Shown: positions 34,846-46,455 of the stretch, piece by piece
How the letters are laid out: each line of letters starts with the position of its first letter
Numbering within the stretch: position 1 is the stretch's first letter
Assembly: GCF_964340395.1 (NCBI RefSeq)
Contig: NC_135553.1
Span: 17,348,501-17,412,500 of the forward strand
Direction: 5' to 3'
DNA: 64,000 nt
Origin: Glandiceps talaboti
Lineage: Eukaryota; Hemichordata; Enteropneusta; Spengelidae
Notes under the pieces: model-generated
Databases searched by the model: none
Told to the model about the DNA's origin: nothing
Seen by the model: only the letters and a program-made list of their open reading frames with translations
Translations under genes and position numbers: made by a program

Positions 34846-37600
34846 TTTATGTTTTTTTACTTGACTACTAAAATATTTTTTTTTAAAGCTTTAATATTTA
34901 CTGTTATTGTATTTACTGGTTAACTTTTAAGTTTTATGAAAATATTGGGTGGAGGCTGTCTGTGCATTCCATTTTTTTTATCAAATCATGAAATGTTGTA
35001 ACTTTATTTATCATCTGACTTAGATATTTGCTGCAAAGAATATTAAGATGAAAAATGTGTTGAAATTTTTAAGAAAATGAATGTACCAAAGAGAGATTTG
35101 TTAGCTTATTATATCCTAAGGTTTACTGTAATTTTGACTACTTACAACAGTGGTGACTTGTCAAATTTGTGATTTTTTATCAAATTTATGAGAATTATTT
35201 ACTAAATGGTGCTGATGTGGTTAGTAAGTAGCACTAAATTTGTCATAGCCAGAAATGTCTTTGATGGGATTGGCTTGACAGAAGACATTAATTGGAAAGT
35301 GTTTAGATGCACATAGAGGAACTCAATTGTAGAATTTGAAGTGTACATGTAATTGATGTACTTATTCTGTGGAATAACAGTGAATTCAAAGTCTGTGTTC
35401 TGTGAAGCACAGTCAGGGGTCTTTTTTGTGATAGAAAAGCTTCATTGAGTCATTCTGCTTTTCACCTCAATATGTGGCTTTGAGTTGGCAGTGTCACCAC
35501 CTGACACCTTTGATTTCCGTGTGAAATAACATTAACACACTGTTTACTACCTAGCTGTTGAGAATAGGATTGTATGGTCATTGCATGCAACTTCCTGTCA
35601 ATCACCAACACTGCACAGATCACAAGGCCATCGTGTCTGAAAGGTATCACATAGAGATACAGAGAAAAAGACCTATTTCAAAAGATGTTCTCAGTGGGTA
35701 TTATTGTATATTTAGTCCATTTGAAATGATAAATTTCTACCACGCTGAAATGAGCTAGAAATTTTAATCAAGATTGAAATAGATGTACATACATACATAC
35801 CATAATATGAAAACCAAAAGGTCATTCCAATATGAAAATATTTTATGATGTAATCTCAGGTCGGTGTATGCCATGACACTCCATGTCAATGTTATCATCA
35901 GTTTGTGACTACCTGAGACCTATGTGATAATGCACCTGAATTTAGACATTAGAATTTAGTAGTTTGGGTAATTCAACCATGGACATTTTCTTGTATCAGT
36001 GCACCAAACTCTCACTCACTGTTTATTATCACTTGTATTAACCTCCATCAAAAAAAAGACAAATAGTTGACACAGTTGGTTGTGCAGACAAGATAAATAT
36101 ATGAAGATTTAGAATTGGTTTCATGAACATCATACAACATGACAAAACTGTTTACGTGAAGTGTGTATTTCAATATATATGAACTGTAGGTTGACTTTGT
36201 AGCATCACAAATACAGAACTTGTAAAGTGAAGCTAGACAGTGAAGCTGTAGACCTGAGATGTGCCAAACATAGAAGCATAGACCTTCCACATCTATGGTA
36301 CAAGTAATCTTCACAAATGGTGGTTATTTTTGTGAATGTACAGTCAGTACCAGTATGTGTGGTTATAGATACCAACACATCACAGTGTTATACATCTTAC
36401 TAAGTGACTCATAATTGTAAATTTAGAATTCATGTATTTATAGCTGTCATTTTGTAATTATCAATTTTGCACTTTCAAAATATCAGTAATCTGCTGAAAT
36501 CTAGATGAGTGTGACTGTGTATACTTCAAATCTTGAAATCATTGGAGATCAGGTGATTATATGTTCCATAGTTTTAGATATTGTAAAAAAAATTATAATT
36601 CAGCCATGCCAACACATTCTGAAGGATAATATTAGGACTACCAGTAAACCTTGTTATTTTTCGCTGGTATGTGTTGGTTTGTTATATAGTCATAACTGTA
36701 TGCATGTACGGTAATGTACCTGTGTTGACAACAAATAGTCAAAGAGTACAACCAGTAGAACTGAACTGTTGAACACATAAACAAACATTGAACTGTAGTG
36801 TGTATCACTGTAGTTTTAATCATTGTCTGTGTCAATCCTCGTCACCTGAAATAGAATTTTACTACCTAGGCAGATCATAAAAATAGCGATCATCAAATTT
36901 CTTGGATGACACTATGACTTCGGCATGCATCATACACTCTACATTCATTACTGTATGAGAATAAGTCAACCTTCTTGTTCTATTTTGATCCTCTATCATG
37001 AAGTAAAAGACTGTTACAGGTACCAAGAATTTACAAGTGTATTTACTTCATGAACACGTCAAGACAAAACAGTAAAAAAAAAGATTCTAGGTAATATTCT
37101 AAATTTCTTAGTGAGTAATGTTGTATGACACTAAAGCTAGGATACATTTATACACACATTTTGAACAGAGAAGTGAAGTTGGTTAGAAACAGTTATAACA
37201 GTTCATGTTGATGGATGTTAACACTCACATAGTTAATGTTCCATATCAGAATTTGAAATAATGAGAGAGAACAACAGTCAAATTAAGTTTAGTCATTAAA
37301 GGAAAACTGATGAAAGGTAAATAAAAGGTTGATAACGATCTGGTACTGAACTTATTATTGTCACTAATTTCCTGTGTCACTGCACTGAAAACATTTACTG
37401 TAAATATCCATTCCTAACGCATTGCCAAATTTCTTTTCTTTCTTCTGCCATCGTTTTCTTTTACAGTTTCATTATATTTAACACAGACGAAATGTCTTTT
37501 TACGCAGCAATGTTTTCGTATGTCATGTAATTTGCATATACTAGATGAAAGTTTTAATTCTTATAGCCAAGTATGTACCTCCCTGTCATAACCCAGCTTA

Positions 37601-37949
37601 TTAGAGTGGTCATATGGATGGGAATTTGGTATTTATTTTGGATTTAATTACAAACAAGTTTACTATATTTTTCTACTTGAAAAGGCAATGTTAAATAGTA
37701 TATATCAAGTCCTTGTTTGTAACTCAACAATAAATCACAAAAATTGCGTAAAAAGTTTGTTGTATGTTCAGTAATAACTTCTTTTTTTTTTTTTTACTTC
37801 ACATTTTTAGCTTCTTGCAATTATTTAGTCACAAACACGGAGTTGGTATATGTTATTTAATATTATTATGTCCAGTAGAAAATCATAATGAAGCTGTTTT
37901 CTTTATTTATAAAAAAAAATGAATTCCCATATCCATATGGTCACTTTAA
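37601..37949. mobile_element. MITE family E, copy 3
   Basis: Ends AGAGTGGTCATATGGATGGG and CATATCCATATGGTCACTTT are inverted. The internal GTATTTATTTTGGATTT block is shared with 24655-24965. Confidence 0.65.
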
Positions 37950-38248
37950 TGTTACTCTGTTAGAATACTCACCATACATATGTACAGTTTTGCACCTTTT
38001 TAAAAAAAAAAATCATGTTTTCTGTACCAGTTTTAGCTCAAATTATCAGGGTTGTCATGACAGCATTCCATTGTGAAATCTAACGTGAAATGTAAAGTAA
38101 TTTTTAAAAAGCAATATACTAAATGTTATACAGATCATCTATTGTACAGTGCTCTGTTCTCTATGTGGACTATTTGAATTATTGGATGAGAAAAATAAAT
38201 CAGTTAGAGAAATAAAAACTTACAGGAAGGAATCTGATGTGTATGTAT

Positions 38249-38396
38249 TGTAGTGGAATAGGACTGGCACCCCCGGGAGTACGTCCTCTAACCGGGGGCG
38301 CCACTGTCAACAGCGCCACCGGAGCAGCCGAGACCAGTGTGAGAGAAGACTTCTGATGATTAAGACGGACTATATTTACAGCGTATATTATCATTA

Positions 38397-38440
<44 letters not shown>

Positions 38441-38488
38441 TTCGTGGATAACCAATACCGTACATTCAGGGTAAGCTGGTTCTCTACA
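38249..38488 (+). repeat. 5' LTR
   Basis: 240 bp, TGTAGTGG...CTCTACA, containing a GC-rich block (ACCGGGGGCGCC) and a (CTA)n run of about 14 units. Appears identical to 46456-46695, including the CTA count. Confidence 0.95.
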
Positions 38489-38489
38489 T

Positions 38490-38503
38490 TGGCGTAGTCG
38501 GCA
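38490..38503 (+). other. Primer-binding site
   Basis: TGGCGTAGTCGGCA one base after the 5' LTR. TGG pairs with the CCA of a tRNA 3' end. I cannot name the tRNA. Confidence 0.65.
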
Positions 38504-39529
38504 ATAGAATTTGTGTGTGGCAATTCTTTTTTGTGTGTTCTACTTTTTTCGATTTTGCGGTGCCACGCAAGTTCCCGTCAGCCGACAACTTTGTAATAAC
38601 TTAGTTATTCAATAATTGTACCACGTTCGATAACGTGATTCAATAATTTTTGCAACCAATTGTAACACGTCCTTATACGTGCAATTTCAATTTTTTTTGT
38701 AGTTGTCATTTTCACGAACTCAACGTGTTTATTTCAACTGTACACTCGCAAGTATTTTGTATTTTCGAATTACTTACATCTGTGCGACATTATAGTTCAA
38801 ATCAAGTACTTGCAAGTTTAGTAACATCGATATCGCACAGACCTAAACCTGAACTAACACGCAATCTACTACGTGTAGCTCAGCGTTTTATATTAATTTT
38901 TGAAAGAAACAGAATTTGTAAACCGAACTCACACTGTTACGGTACTTTCAAAACCCAACATCTCATAACTGTGAAACTGCATAACAATAGGAAGATCTGT
39001 CACCTTTTAGACGTCGTTAATTATTCAAGTAAAGGTGTTAATTTCCATCTATTGAAAGTGTCACCTGACCTGTACGAACGGATATTTACAAGCATATGTT
39101 CGTTTGTTATATCCGAGGTGTCACGAATAATCTACCGATCTATCGTTACGGTAGTATTAGTAAACATTATTACGTGCATAGCACCCGCCCACTCAAACTC
39201 CGTACAGGCTCGAACTTTAATTTTTTTTGGGTTTTAGATATAGCTTCACTAAACACTATTATTTTAGTTGGAGCATATTTACAGTCCCATTTGATTACAC
39301 TTTAAGTATATACAACACTATCCAGTTATCTGTTTCAAAACTCATTGTAGTTTTAAACAGTATTATTATTTCAATATAAATAAGGCTTCCAACAATTGTA
39401 ATACCCTTTCTACCGACCAAACACGGTTTAGGGGATACAATTACACACAATTAAAACTTTTTGAGTCAATATTATAACAGATCTAAACTCCAGTTCCAAT
39501 AGGGTTGCAGTTTAACGTCATTAGTCAAT
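38504..39529 (+). other. Retrotransposon 5' leader
   Basis: About 1 kb between the primer site and the gag start. A 195-codon frame (38650-39237) lies here but is low in codon bias and has no recognisable domain; I treat the region as an untranslated leader, which often holds packaging signals. Confidence 0.5.
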
Positions 39530-41611
39530 ATGGATGCAATAGATATACAGAACTGTACTAAAGAGGAGTTAATGACTATAAAAGGAATAGGCCCTGCATC
39601 AGCTAAGTCAATAATTGATCTCCGTGAGAGGCACAAGTACCTAACTCAAGAATTAATAACATCGATTTTGCATTCTAAGCCGACTCAGGAATTTTGGGAC
39701 AAAGTTAGGTTTACACCAAATCCAGTCACTACTCCCGACCATACCCCTGTAGGTCCTACTGACATAGAGGAGGGAGGGGGAGCTAGTGGTGGTAGTCCCA
39801 CTAGCACTGATACCACACCACAGCAAGACCACTTCAATGCAAGGATGGGAGAAGTTATTGATCAAGCTGCTGCCAACTCAGTCTATGGGGGTGCAAGACC
39901 AAAAGCAAACAAAGGGAAGTCACCACCATCCCAGGACGCACCACCAGCTGAGCCTCCGGCACCACAAACACCAGTCGTCCACCAGAAACCACCATCTGGG
40001 CCTCATCTGCAAATGACTGGCCAACCGATGCCACCACCAGGGCCTCAACCACCGCCAATGGGGTACTACCCACCCTCGTGGGGGTATCAAGTACCACCAA
40101 CTGGTCCATCACAATCTGCATATCGCCAGTCACCACCAGCTGCAAACATACCAGCAACACAACCAGGCTACCAGGCACCGTCCATGGGGTACTACCAACC
40201 AGCTGGATACCAACAGCCACCACCAGCCAGCTATACAATGGGGCAGCCAGGGTACCAACCACCTATCATGGGGTACTACCCACCGGCAATGCCTTATCTG
40301 GCATACTACCAGCAGCCAACATCATACCAATACCCACCATACCCCATGGTACCACCATACTACCAGCCTAATCCCATGCAATCGTATGGACCACCACCAG
40401 TCTCACAGCCTCCAGTGTCATCAACTATGGGCCAACAACCAGACCACCTAGTGTTGCCAGGTGCACCTCAGTTAAAGCAGGAACAACCAATGCCTGCAGC
40501 ACACCCACCAGCGCCAACACCACATGTACAAGGGCCATCTCCCCATGTAGGAGTGAGCAGTACCACCACCACTCCTCCAACACCGACAAGTCAGCGACAC
40601 ACCTGGGATCAGGGGGCCAGTGCTTCAGATAGAAGGGGATACGGCCAACCACCACGTCATCCCTATGTCCCCAAGAACTTGATCTACTCAGGAGACAGCA
40701 CATGGCGGAGTTTCATAACCCGATACGACCAGTATGCACACTCCAATCAGTGGACAATCCAGGAAACAAGAGATAACATGTGTTGGTTCCTAGATGGCAA
40801 AGCTATAGACTACTACACTTTAATCCGAGATCGACATCAAGACATTGAATACCACAACCTAGTCAGGCAACTGGAACGCCGTTTTGATTTTCAAGAACTG
40901 CCAGAAACAGCCCTGGTTGAATTCTATCAAGCAAAACAGTGGTCTGACGAGACACTCCGTGACTGGGCAGACAGACTTCTAACACTGGCAACACATGGTT
41001 TTGATAATTTCAATGATAAGCATATGAATGGACAGGCCGTGCTACGATTCTGTCAAGGCTGCTTGGATAAGGAGGCCGGACAATATGCGGCTAACCAACG
41101 ACCAGCCACAATAGACAGTGCCATTGATAAAATCAGATGGTTTAAGCACAATAACCAGGCAATCTTTGGCAAGTCCCCGCGCTCACGGGAGATTCGCCAA
41201 GTCATTACAGATGTTGACGACAGTGACGACCACAGCCAACCATGGGTACGAGCGGCCACCCGTTTCCAATCAAATAGAGCACCGCCAACATCTCCTGTAA
41301 CAGGCCACAGGTATCCACACAACTCTCCTATACAGAAAAAATCTCTGGAGGATGAGGTTTCGAACCTGAAGGGCCAATTACAAACAGTACAGTCTGCCCT
41401 TGATGGAATTATCTCACAGATGAAGACAATAACAACTTGTCTAGAGAACCCACGAAGGTCCAGGAGCCGGTCACCATCACCAAACCGGAACTGTTACCAG
41501 TGTGGTAGGCCCGGACACTTCAGGAGGGACTGCCCACAGTTCGACCCCAAAACCAACAGAGTGACCTTTGCACCAGATTTAAACGAGCAGGGGTCGGAGA
41601 CAGAGGCCTAA
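39530..41611 (+). CDS. Retrotransposon gag with N-terminal HhH
   Basis: 693 aa. Residues about 4-47 form a helix-hairpin-helix unit (IQNCTKEELMTIKGIGPASA, with the GIGPASA hairpin), a nonspecific DNA-binding fold unusual at the N-terminus of gag. Residues about 115-375 are Pro/Gln/Tyr-rich with recurrent MGYYPP and QPGYQ motifs. Residues about 385-550 resemble a retrotransposon capsid domain (YSGDSTWRSFITRYDQYA, DWADRLLTLA). A short coiled coil (LEDEVSNLKGQLQTVQSAL) and an SR-rich stretch precede one zinc knuckle at 655-668, CYQCGRPGHFRRDC (CX2CX4HX4C). A -1 frameshift signal lies 27 nt before the stop codon. It would supply the structural particle; enzymes must come from another element. Confidence 0.9.
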   Translation: MDAIDIQNCTKEELMTIKGIGPASAKSIIDLRERHKYLTQELITSILHSKPTQEFWDKVRFTPNPVTTPDHTPVGPTDIEEGGGASGGSPTSTDTTPQQDHFNARMGEVIDQAAANSVYGGARPKANKGKSPPSQDAPPAEPPAPQTPVVHQKPPSGPHLQMTGQPMPPPGPQPPPMGYYPPSWGYQVPPTGPSQSAYRQSPPAANIPATQPGYQAPSMGYYQPAGYQQPPPASYTMGQPGYQPPIMGYYPPAMPYLAYYQQPTSYQYPPYPMVPPYYQPNPMQSYGPPPVSQPPVSSTMGQQPDHLVLPGAPQLKQEQPMPAAHPPAPTPHVQGPSPHVGVSSTTTTPPTPTSQRHTWDQGASASDRRGYGQPPRHPYVPKNLIYSGDSTWRSFITRYDQYAHSNQWTIQETRDNMCWFLDGKAIDYYTLIRDRHQDIEYHNLVRQLERRFDFQELPETALVEFYQAKQWSDETLRDWADRLLTLATHGFDNFNDKHMNGQAVLRFCQGCLDKEAGQYAANQRPATIDSAIDKIRWFKHNNQAIFGKSPRSREIRQVITDVDDSDDHSQPWVRAATRFQSNRAPPTSPVTGHRYPHNSPIQKKSLEDEVSNLKGQLQTVQSALDGIISQMKTITTCLENPRRSRSRSPSPNRNCYQCGRPGHFRRDCPQFDPKTNRVTFAPDLNEQGSETEA

Positions 41612-41637
41612 CACCGACCCCCAATCCCACAGGCCTC
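41578..41637 (+). promoter_or_regulatory. Programmed -1 frameshift signal (slippery site and pseudoknot)
   Basis: TTTAAAC at 41578-41584 sits in the X XXY YYZ phase of the gag frame. After a 5-nt spacer comes an 8-bp perfect stem, GGGGTCGG (41590-41597) with CCGACCCC (41614-41621). Loop bases GAGGCCT (41603-41609) can pair with AGGCCTC (41631-41637), giving an H-type pseudoknot. The gag stop lies inside the structure and the -1 frame stays open for 88 codons. All parts recur 3258 bp downstream. Function is inferred, but the layout is canonical. Confidence 0.8.
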
Positions 41638-41850
41638 AGCAACCGGACAGATAACCTGGACACCGACAAATTGGACCAAACCCTACTAGAAAAGCAAGGT
41701 ACCACACCGCCCCTTTACGGTGATGTTACATGCTCGTCAGAAAAACCTTCTGCGACGAACGCAACTGCAAACACCGAGCAGGAAGAAGTCACTATATACC
41801 AACTCAAGTCATCTTCCATGTGCACTGTGCCTATTAGAAGATCTTGGTAG
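41584..41850 (+). pseudogene. Stub of the -1 (pro-pol) frame
   Basis: The frame entered by -1 slippage runs to TAG at 41848-41850. It is polar, ending with VTIYQLKSSSMCTVPIRRSW, which resembles the linker just before a retroviral-type protease. No DT/SG active site and no RT follow. I read it as the remnant of a deleted pol gene. Confidence 0.55.
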
Positions 41851-42181
41851 AATAGGGAGGGAGAAGGAAGACTACATCCGATACAAAATTAGGAGGGGAG
41901 AGAACACCCACCCAAAAGAGATCTGCCTCCTCATAACGTATATATCAATCGCCCACATACAAGAGCTGCTGTTAGACCAGTACCACTTGGCGTTGAAGAG
42001 ACAAAGATATTGGTGGATAGACGTGGCACATGAATACATCCCATTAATCATGGATGTTGACACCTGGCGTCTAAGTAAATTGCCGCATCTGGATCCCCAT
42101 AGATACCAGCAAAGAGGAAAAGCCAGGAGGCCACCCCCTCTTCAACCAGAACAGCCAATGTCACTGATGAAGGACTGGTAG
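41720..42181 (+). CDS. Retrotransposon ORF of unknown function
   Basis: 153 codons in the gag frame, after the gag stop. The middle is helical and charged (REKEDYIRYKIRRGENTHPK and WWIDVAHEYIPLIMDVDTW). I recognise no domain. It overlaps the pol stub in another frame and may be only partly real; the functional start is unclear. Repeated unchanged at 44978-45439. Confidence 0.35.
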   Translation: MMLHARQKNLLRRTQLQTPSRKKSLYTNSSHLPCALCLLEDLGRIGREKEDYIRYKIRRGENTHPKEICLLITYISIAHIQELLLDQYHLALKRQRYWWIDVAHEYIPLIMDVDTWRLSKLPHLDPHRYQQRGKARRPPPLQPEQPMSLMKDW

Positions 42182-42501
42182 TTGACGTCCGCACCAAAAC
42201 GGACTCAACTCTGGTAACGATACTATCAAATGCCAGCAGCAACCAAGGTAACTCTTCAACCAGAACAGCAAACATCACTGACAAGGGACTGGTGGTTGAT
42301 GTCCGCCCTAAAACGGACCTAGCCCCAGTAACTATCAGACCTAGTACCAGTGGCAGCCAACCAAAGAAAAGGAGACTGGAGTCCACAGAAACCCGTGAAC
42401 CGGGAAGTGGAAAGTCCAGCAAAGGCGATGACACCAGACCACCACTGAGCTGTCTACCCACCAGACAAGTCACCATGGTAATAGCTGGACCAGGAAACTG
42501 A
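42097..42501 (+). CDS. Retrotransposon frame with internal 28-residue repeat
   Basis: An open frame of about 134 codons following a TAG at 42094. It contains two copies of a segment of the type SSTRTANxTDxGLVVDVRxK, 116 bp apart. Several differences between the copies are synonymous (GTA/GTG, GAC/GAT), which suggests this frame was translated. A basic run, QPKKRRLE, resembles a nuclear localisation signal. No known family. It may continue from 41720-42181 by frameshift or splicing. Repeated at +3258. Confidence 0.4.
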
Positions 42502-42866
42502 AGCTCCATTGCTTCAGCAAGCACATCCCAGAACAACTATGGGAGAAGGCCACCCTGGGAGAGACCCTGGAAGGCAAAGGGTTTAAACCAATTTACCATC
42601 TGCTTTGCCAGCTAATCACAGACTTGTGGCAGTTTGTTCGCAACAACTTAACGGGAAAAATCCCGCAAAGCACCAAACTGTCCCCAGAGTACAGCATCCT
42701 GTTTACAAAGGTGACAAGACGAATGGGGTGGTTCGTACCAGACCAATACTCCCTGGATCCCCCTAACTCACCAGCTACTCTTCTCCACTGGCGAATACTG
42801 GTAGCCATCTTGGGTGAACTGAGTCCGCAACAACGGACTCAGTTTAAGAATATGGATCCCAAGTAG
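42441..42866 (+). CDS. Retrotransposon 3' ORF of unknown function
   Basis: Open in a third frame up to the stop at 42864-42866, without a clear Met start. The composition is protein-like: IPEQLWEKATLGETLEGKGF, ITDLWQFVRNNL, FTKVTRRMGWFVPDQYSLD, LHWRILVAILGELSPQQRTQ. No match to integrase, envelope or other families known to me. Perhaps the 3' exon of a spliced accessory protein. Repeated at +3258. Confidence 0.4.
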   Translation, partial: TTELSTHQTSHHGNSWTRKLKLHCFSKHIPEQLWEKATLGETLEGKGFKPIYHLLCQLITDLWQFVRNNLTGKIPQSTKLSPEYSILFTKVTRRMGWFVPDQYSLDPPNSPATLLHWRILVAILGELSPQQRTQFKNMDPK

Positions 42867-43197
42867 GGGAGTTCACTTGTAGTCCCGCACTCACGGGGCT
42901 AACTGGGGGAGGGGCACTGAACCGCAAATTCATCAGCAAAGTGTTTACTGGGAGTTGACATCCCGCACCAAAGGGGGATCAACTTCAAGGAACACTCACT
43001 TCAGTATAAATGCCATCCATCAACACACTGGCTCACCCATAGGGCAAGGATACATCAACCAAAGTCAACAACAAGTTAAAATTGCCCAAGTTACCGTGCG
43101 CACGGTTGGCAGTTTGAACGTAGAATGATTGGCCCTACTCCAGTCCAGCTGTATTAAATCACTGGTGACACTACAGTCCTCTTAAGGTGGGGAGGAG
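42867..43197 (+). other. Retrotransposon 3' noncoding region
   Basis: About 330 bp between the last frame and the internal partial LTR, ending in a purine tract (AAGGTGGGGAGGAG) that would prime plus-strand synthesis. No gene is seen. Confidence 0.6.
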
Positions 43198-43303
43198 TGT
43201 AGTGGAATAGGACTGGCACCCCCGGGAGTACGTCCTCTAACCGGGGGCGCCACTGTCAACAGCGCCACCGGAGCAGCCGAGACCAGTGTGAGAGAAGACT
43301 TCT
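43198..43303 (+). repeat. Internal truncated LTR
   Basis: The first 106 bp of the LTR, preceded by the purine tract, breaking off at GAAGACTTCT and joined directly to mid-gag sequence (CAACCACCGCC). This is the junction of the tandem duplication; the two sides share only CT. Confidence 0.93.
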
Positions 43304-43315
43304 CAACCACCGCCA

Positions 43316-44869
43316 ATGGGGTACTACCCACCCTCGTGGGGGTATCAAGTACCACCAACTGGTCCATCACAATCTGCATATCGCCAGTCACCACCAGCTG
43401 CAAACATACCAGCAACACAACCAGGCTACCAGGCACCGTCCATGGGGTACTACCAACCAGCTGGATACCAACAGCCACCACCAGCCAGCTATACAATGGG
43501 GCAGCCAGGGTACCAACCACCTATCATGGGGTACTACCCACCGGCAATGCCTTATCTGGCATACTACCAGCAGCCAACATCATACCAATACCCACCATAC
43601 CCCATGGTACCACCATACTACCAGCCTAATCCCATGCAATCGTATGGACCACCACCAGTCTCACAGCCTCCAGTGTCATCAACTATGGGCCAACAACCAG
43701 ACCACCTAGTGTTGCCAGGTGCACCTCAGTTAAAGCAGGAACAACCAATGCCTGCAGCACACCCACCAGCGCCAACACCACATGTACAAGGGCCATCTCC
43801 CCATGTAGGAGTGAGCAGTACCACCACCACTCCTCCAACACCGACAAGTCAGCGACACACCTGGGATCAGGGGGCCAGTGCTTCAGATAGAAGGGGATAC
43901 GGCCAACCACCACGTCATCCCTATGTCCCCAAGAACTTGATCTACTCAGGAGACAGCACATGGCGGAGTTTCATAACCCGATACGACCAGTATGCACACT
44001 CCAATCAGTGGACAATCCAGGAAACAAGAGATAACATGTGTTGGTTCCTAGATGGCAAAGCTATAGACTACTACACTTTAATCCGAGATCGACATCAAGA
44101 CATTGAATACCACAACCTAGTCAGGCAACTGGAACGCCGTTTTGATTTTCAAGAACTGCCAGAAACAGCCCTGGTTGAATTCTATCAAGCAAAACAGTGG
44201 TCTGACGAGACACTCCGTGACTGGGCAGACAGACTTCTAACACTGGCAACACATGGTTTTGATAATTTCAATGATAAGCATATGAATGGACAGGCCGTGC
44301 TACGATTCTGTCAAGGCTGCTTGGATAAGGAGGCCGGACAATATGCGGCTAACCAACGACCAGCCACAATAGACAGTGCCATTGATAAAATCAGATGGTT
44401 TAAGCACAATAACCAGGCAATCTTTGGCAAGTCCCCGCGCTCACGGGAGATTCGCCAAGTCATTACAGATGTTGACGACAGTGACGACCACAGCCAACCA
44501 TGGGTACGAGCGGCCACCCGTTTCCAATCAAATAGAGCACCGCCAACATCTCCTGTAACAGGCCACAGGTATCCACACAACTCTCCTATACAGAAAAAAT
44601 CTCTGGAGGATGAGGTTTCGAACCTGAAGGGCCAATTACAAACAGTACAGTCTGCCCTTGATGGAATTATCTCACAGATGAAGACAATAACAACTTGTCT
44701 AGAGAACCCACGAAGGTCCAGGAGCCGGTCACCATCACCAAACCGGAACTGTTACCAGTGTGGTAGGCCCGGACACTTCAGGAGGGACTGCCCACAGTTC
44801 GACCCCAAAACCAACAGAGTGACCTTTGCACCAGATTTAAACGAGCAGGGGTCGGAGACAGAGGCCTAA
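43316..44869 (+). pseudogene. N-terminally truncated gag (second copy)
   Basis: 517 codons equal to gag residues 177-693, starting at an internal Met. It lacks the HhH and the first part of the Pro-rich region. In-frame upstream sequence hits a TGA within the LTR fragment. It keeps the capsid-like region and zinc knuckle. Expression would need an internal or LTR-fragment promoter. Confidence 0.8.
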
Positions 44870-46441
44870 CACCGACCCCCAATCCCACAGGCCTCAGCAA
44901 CCGGACAGATAACCTGGACACCGACAAATTGGACCAAACCCTACTAGAAAAGCAAGGTACCACACCGCCCCTTTACGGTGATGTTACATGCTCGTCAGAA
45001 AAACCTTCTGCGACGAACGCAACTGCAAACACCGAGCAGGAAGAAGTCACTATATACCAACTCAAGTCATCTTCCATGTGCACTGTGCCTATTAGAAGAT
45101 CTTGGTAGAATAGGGAGGGAGAAGGAAGACTACATCCGATACAAAATTAGGAGGGGAGAGAACACCCACCCAAAAGAGATCTGCCTCCTCATAACGTATA
45201 TATCAATCGCCCACATACAAGAGCTGCTGTTAGACCAGTACCACTTGGCGTTGAAGAGACAAAGATATTGGTGGATAGACGTGGCACATGAATACATCCC
45301 ATTAATCATGGATGTTGACACCTGGCGTCTAAGTAAATTGCCGCATCTGGATCCCCATAGATACCAGCAAAGAGGAAAAGCCAGGAGGCCACCCCCTCTT
45401 CAACCAGAACAGCCAATGTCACTGATGAAGGACTGGTAGTTGACGTCCGCACCAAAACGGACTCAACTCTGGTAACGATACTATCAAATGCCAGCAGCAA
45501 CCAAGGTAACTCTTCAACCAGAACAGCAAACATCACTGACAAGGGACTGGTGGTTGATGTCCGCCCTAAAACGGACCTAGCCCCAGTAACTATCAGACCT
45601 AGTACCAGTGGCAGCCAACCAAAGAAAAGGAGACTGGAGTCCACAGAAACCCGTGAACCGGGAAGTGGAAAGTCCAGCAAAGGCGATGACACCAGACCAC
45701 CACTGAGCTGTCTACCCACCAGACAAGTCACCATGGTAATAGCTGGACCAGGAAACTGAAGCTCCATTGCTTCAGCAAGCACATCCCAGAACAACTATGG
45801 GAGAAGGCCACCCTGGGAGAGACCCTGGAAGGCAAAGGGTTTAAACCAATTTACCATCTGCTTTGCCAGCTAATCACAGACTTGTGGCAGTTTGTTCGCA
45901 ACAACTTAACGGGAAAAATCCCGCAAAGCACCAAACTGTCCCCAGAGTACAGCATCCTGTTTACAAAGGTGACAAGACGAATGGGGTGGTTCGTACCAGA
46001 CCAATACTCCCTGGATCCCCCTAACTCACCAGCTACTCTTCTCCACTGGCGAATACTGGTAGCCATCTTGGGTGAACTGAGTCCGCAACAACGGACTCAG
46101 TTTAAGAATATGGATCCCAAGTAGGGGAGTTCACTTGTAGTCCCGCACTCACGGGGCTAACTGGGGGAGGGGCACTGAACCGCAAATTCATCAGCAAAGT
46201 GTTTACTGGGAGTTGACATCCCGCACCAAAGGGGGATCAACTTCAAGGAACACTCACTTCAGTATAAATGCCATCCATCAACACACTGGCTCACCCATAG
46301 GGCAAGGATACATCAACCAAAGTCAACAACAAGTTAAAATTGCCCAAGTTACCGTGCGCACGGTTGGCAGTTTGAACGTAGAATGATTGGCCCTACTCCA
46401 GTCCAGCTGTATTAAATCACTGGTGACACTACAGTCCTCTT

Positions 46442-46455
46442 AAGGTGGGGAGGAG
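46442..46455 (+). other. Polypurine tract
   Basis: AAGGTGGGGAGGAG directly before the 3' LTR; one T interrupts it. The same tract precedes the internal LTR fragment at 43184-43197. Confidence 0.7.

Larger units (their letters stand above)
32346..38244. other. Kelch 3' UTR and intergenic DNA
   Basis: Almost 6 kb of AT-rich sequence without a supported gene. It contains two MITEs (34505-34845 and 37601-37949) and a repeated AATAAGTC/CTATTTTGATCCT motif near 36960 that is also seen near 5058. An AATAAA-containing stretch near 38206 directly precedes the LTR element. Confidence 0.55.

Noticed and set aside
38650-39237. A 195-codon frame in the retrotransposon leader
   Set aside because: Composition is not protein-like, there is no domain, and it lies between the primer-binding site and gag, where an untranslated leader is expected.
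39855-40262. Val/Leu-rich 135-codon frame opposite gag
   Set aside because: Antisense shadow of the Pro/Gln/Tyr-rich gag segment; it recurs in the duplicated copy only because the DNA does.
42048-42536. 162-codon minus-strand frame in the retrotransposon
   Set aside because: Antisense to better plus-strand frames, with no start context or known domain.
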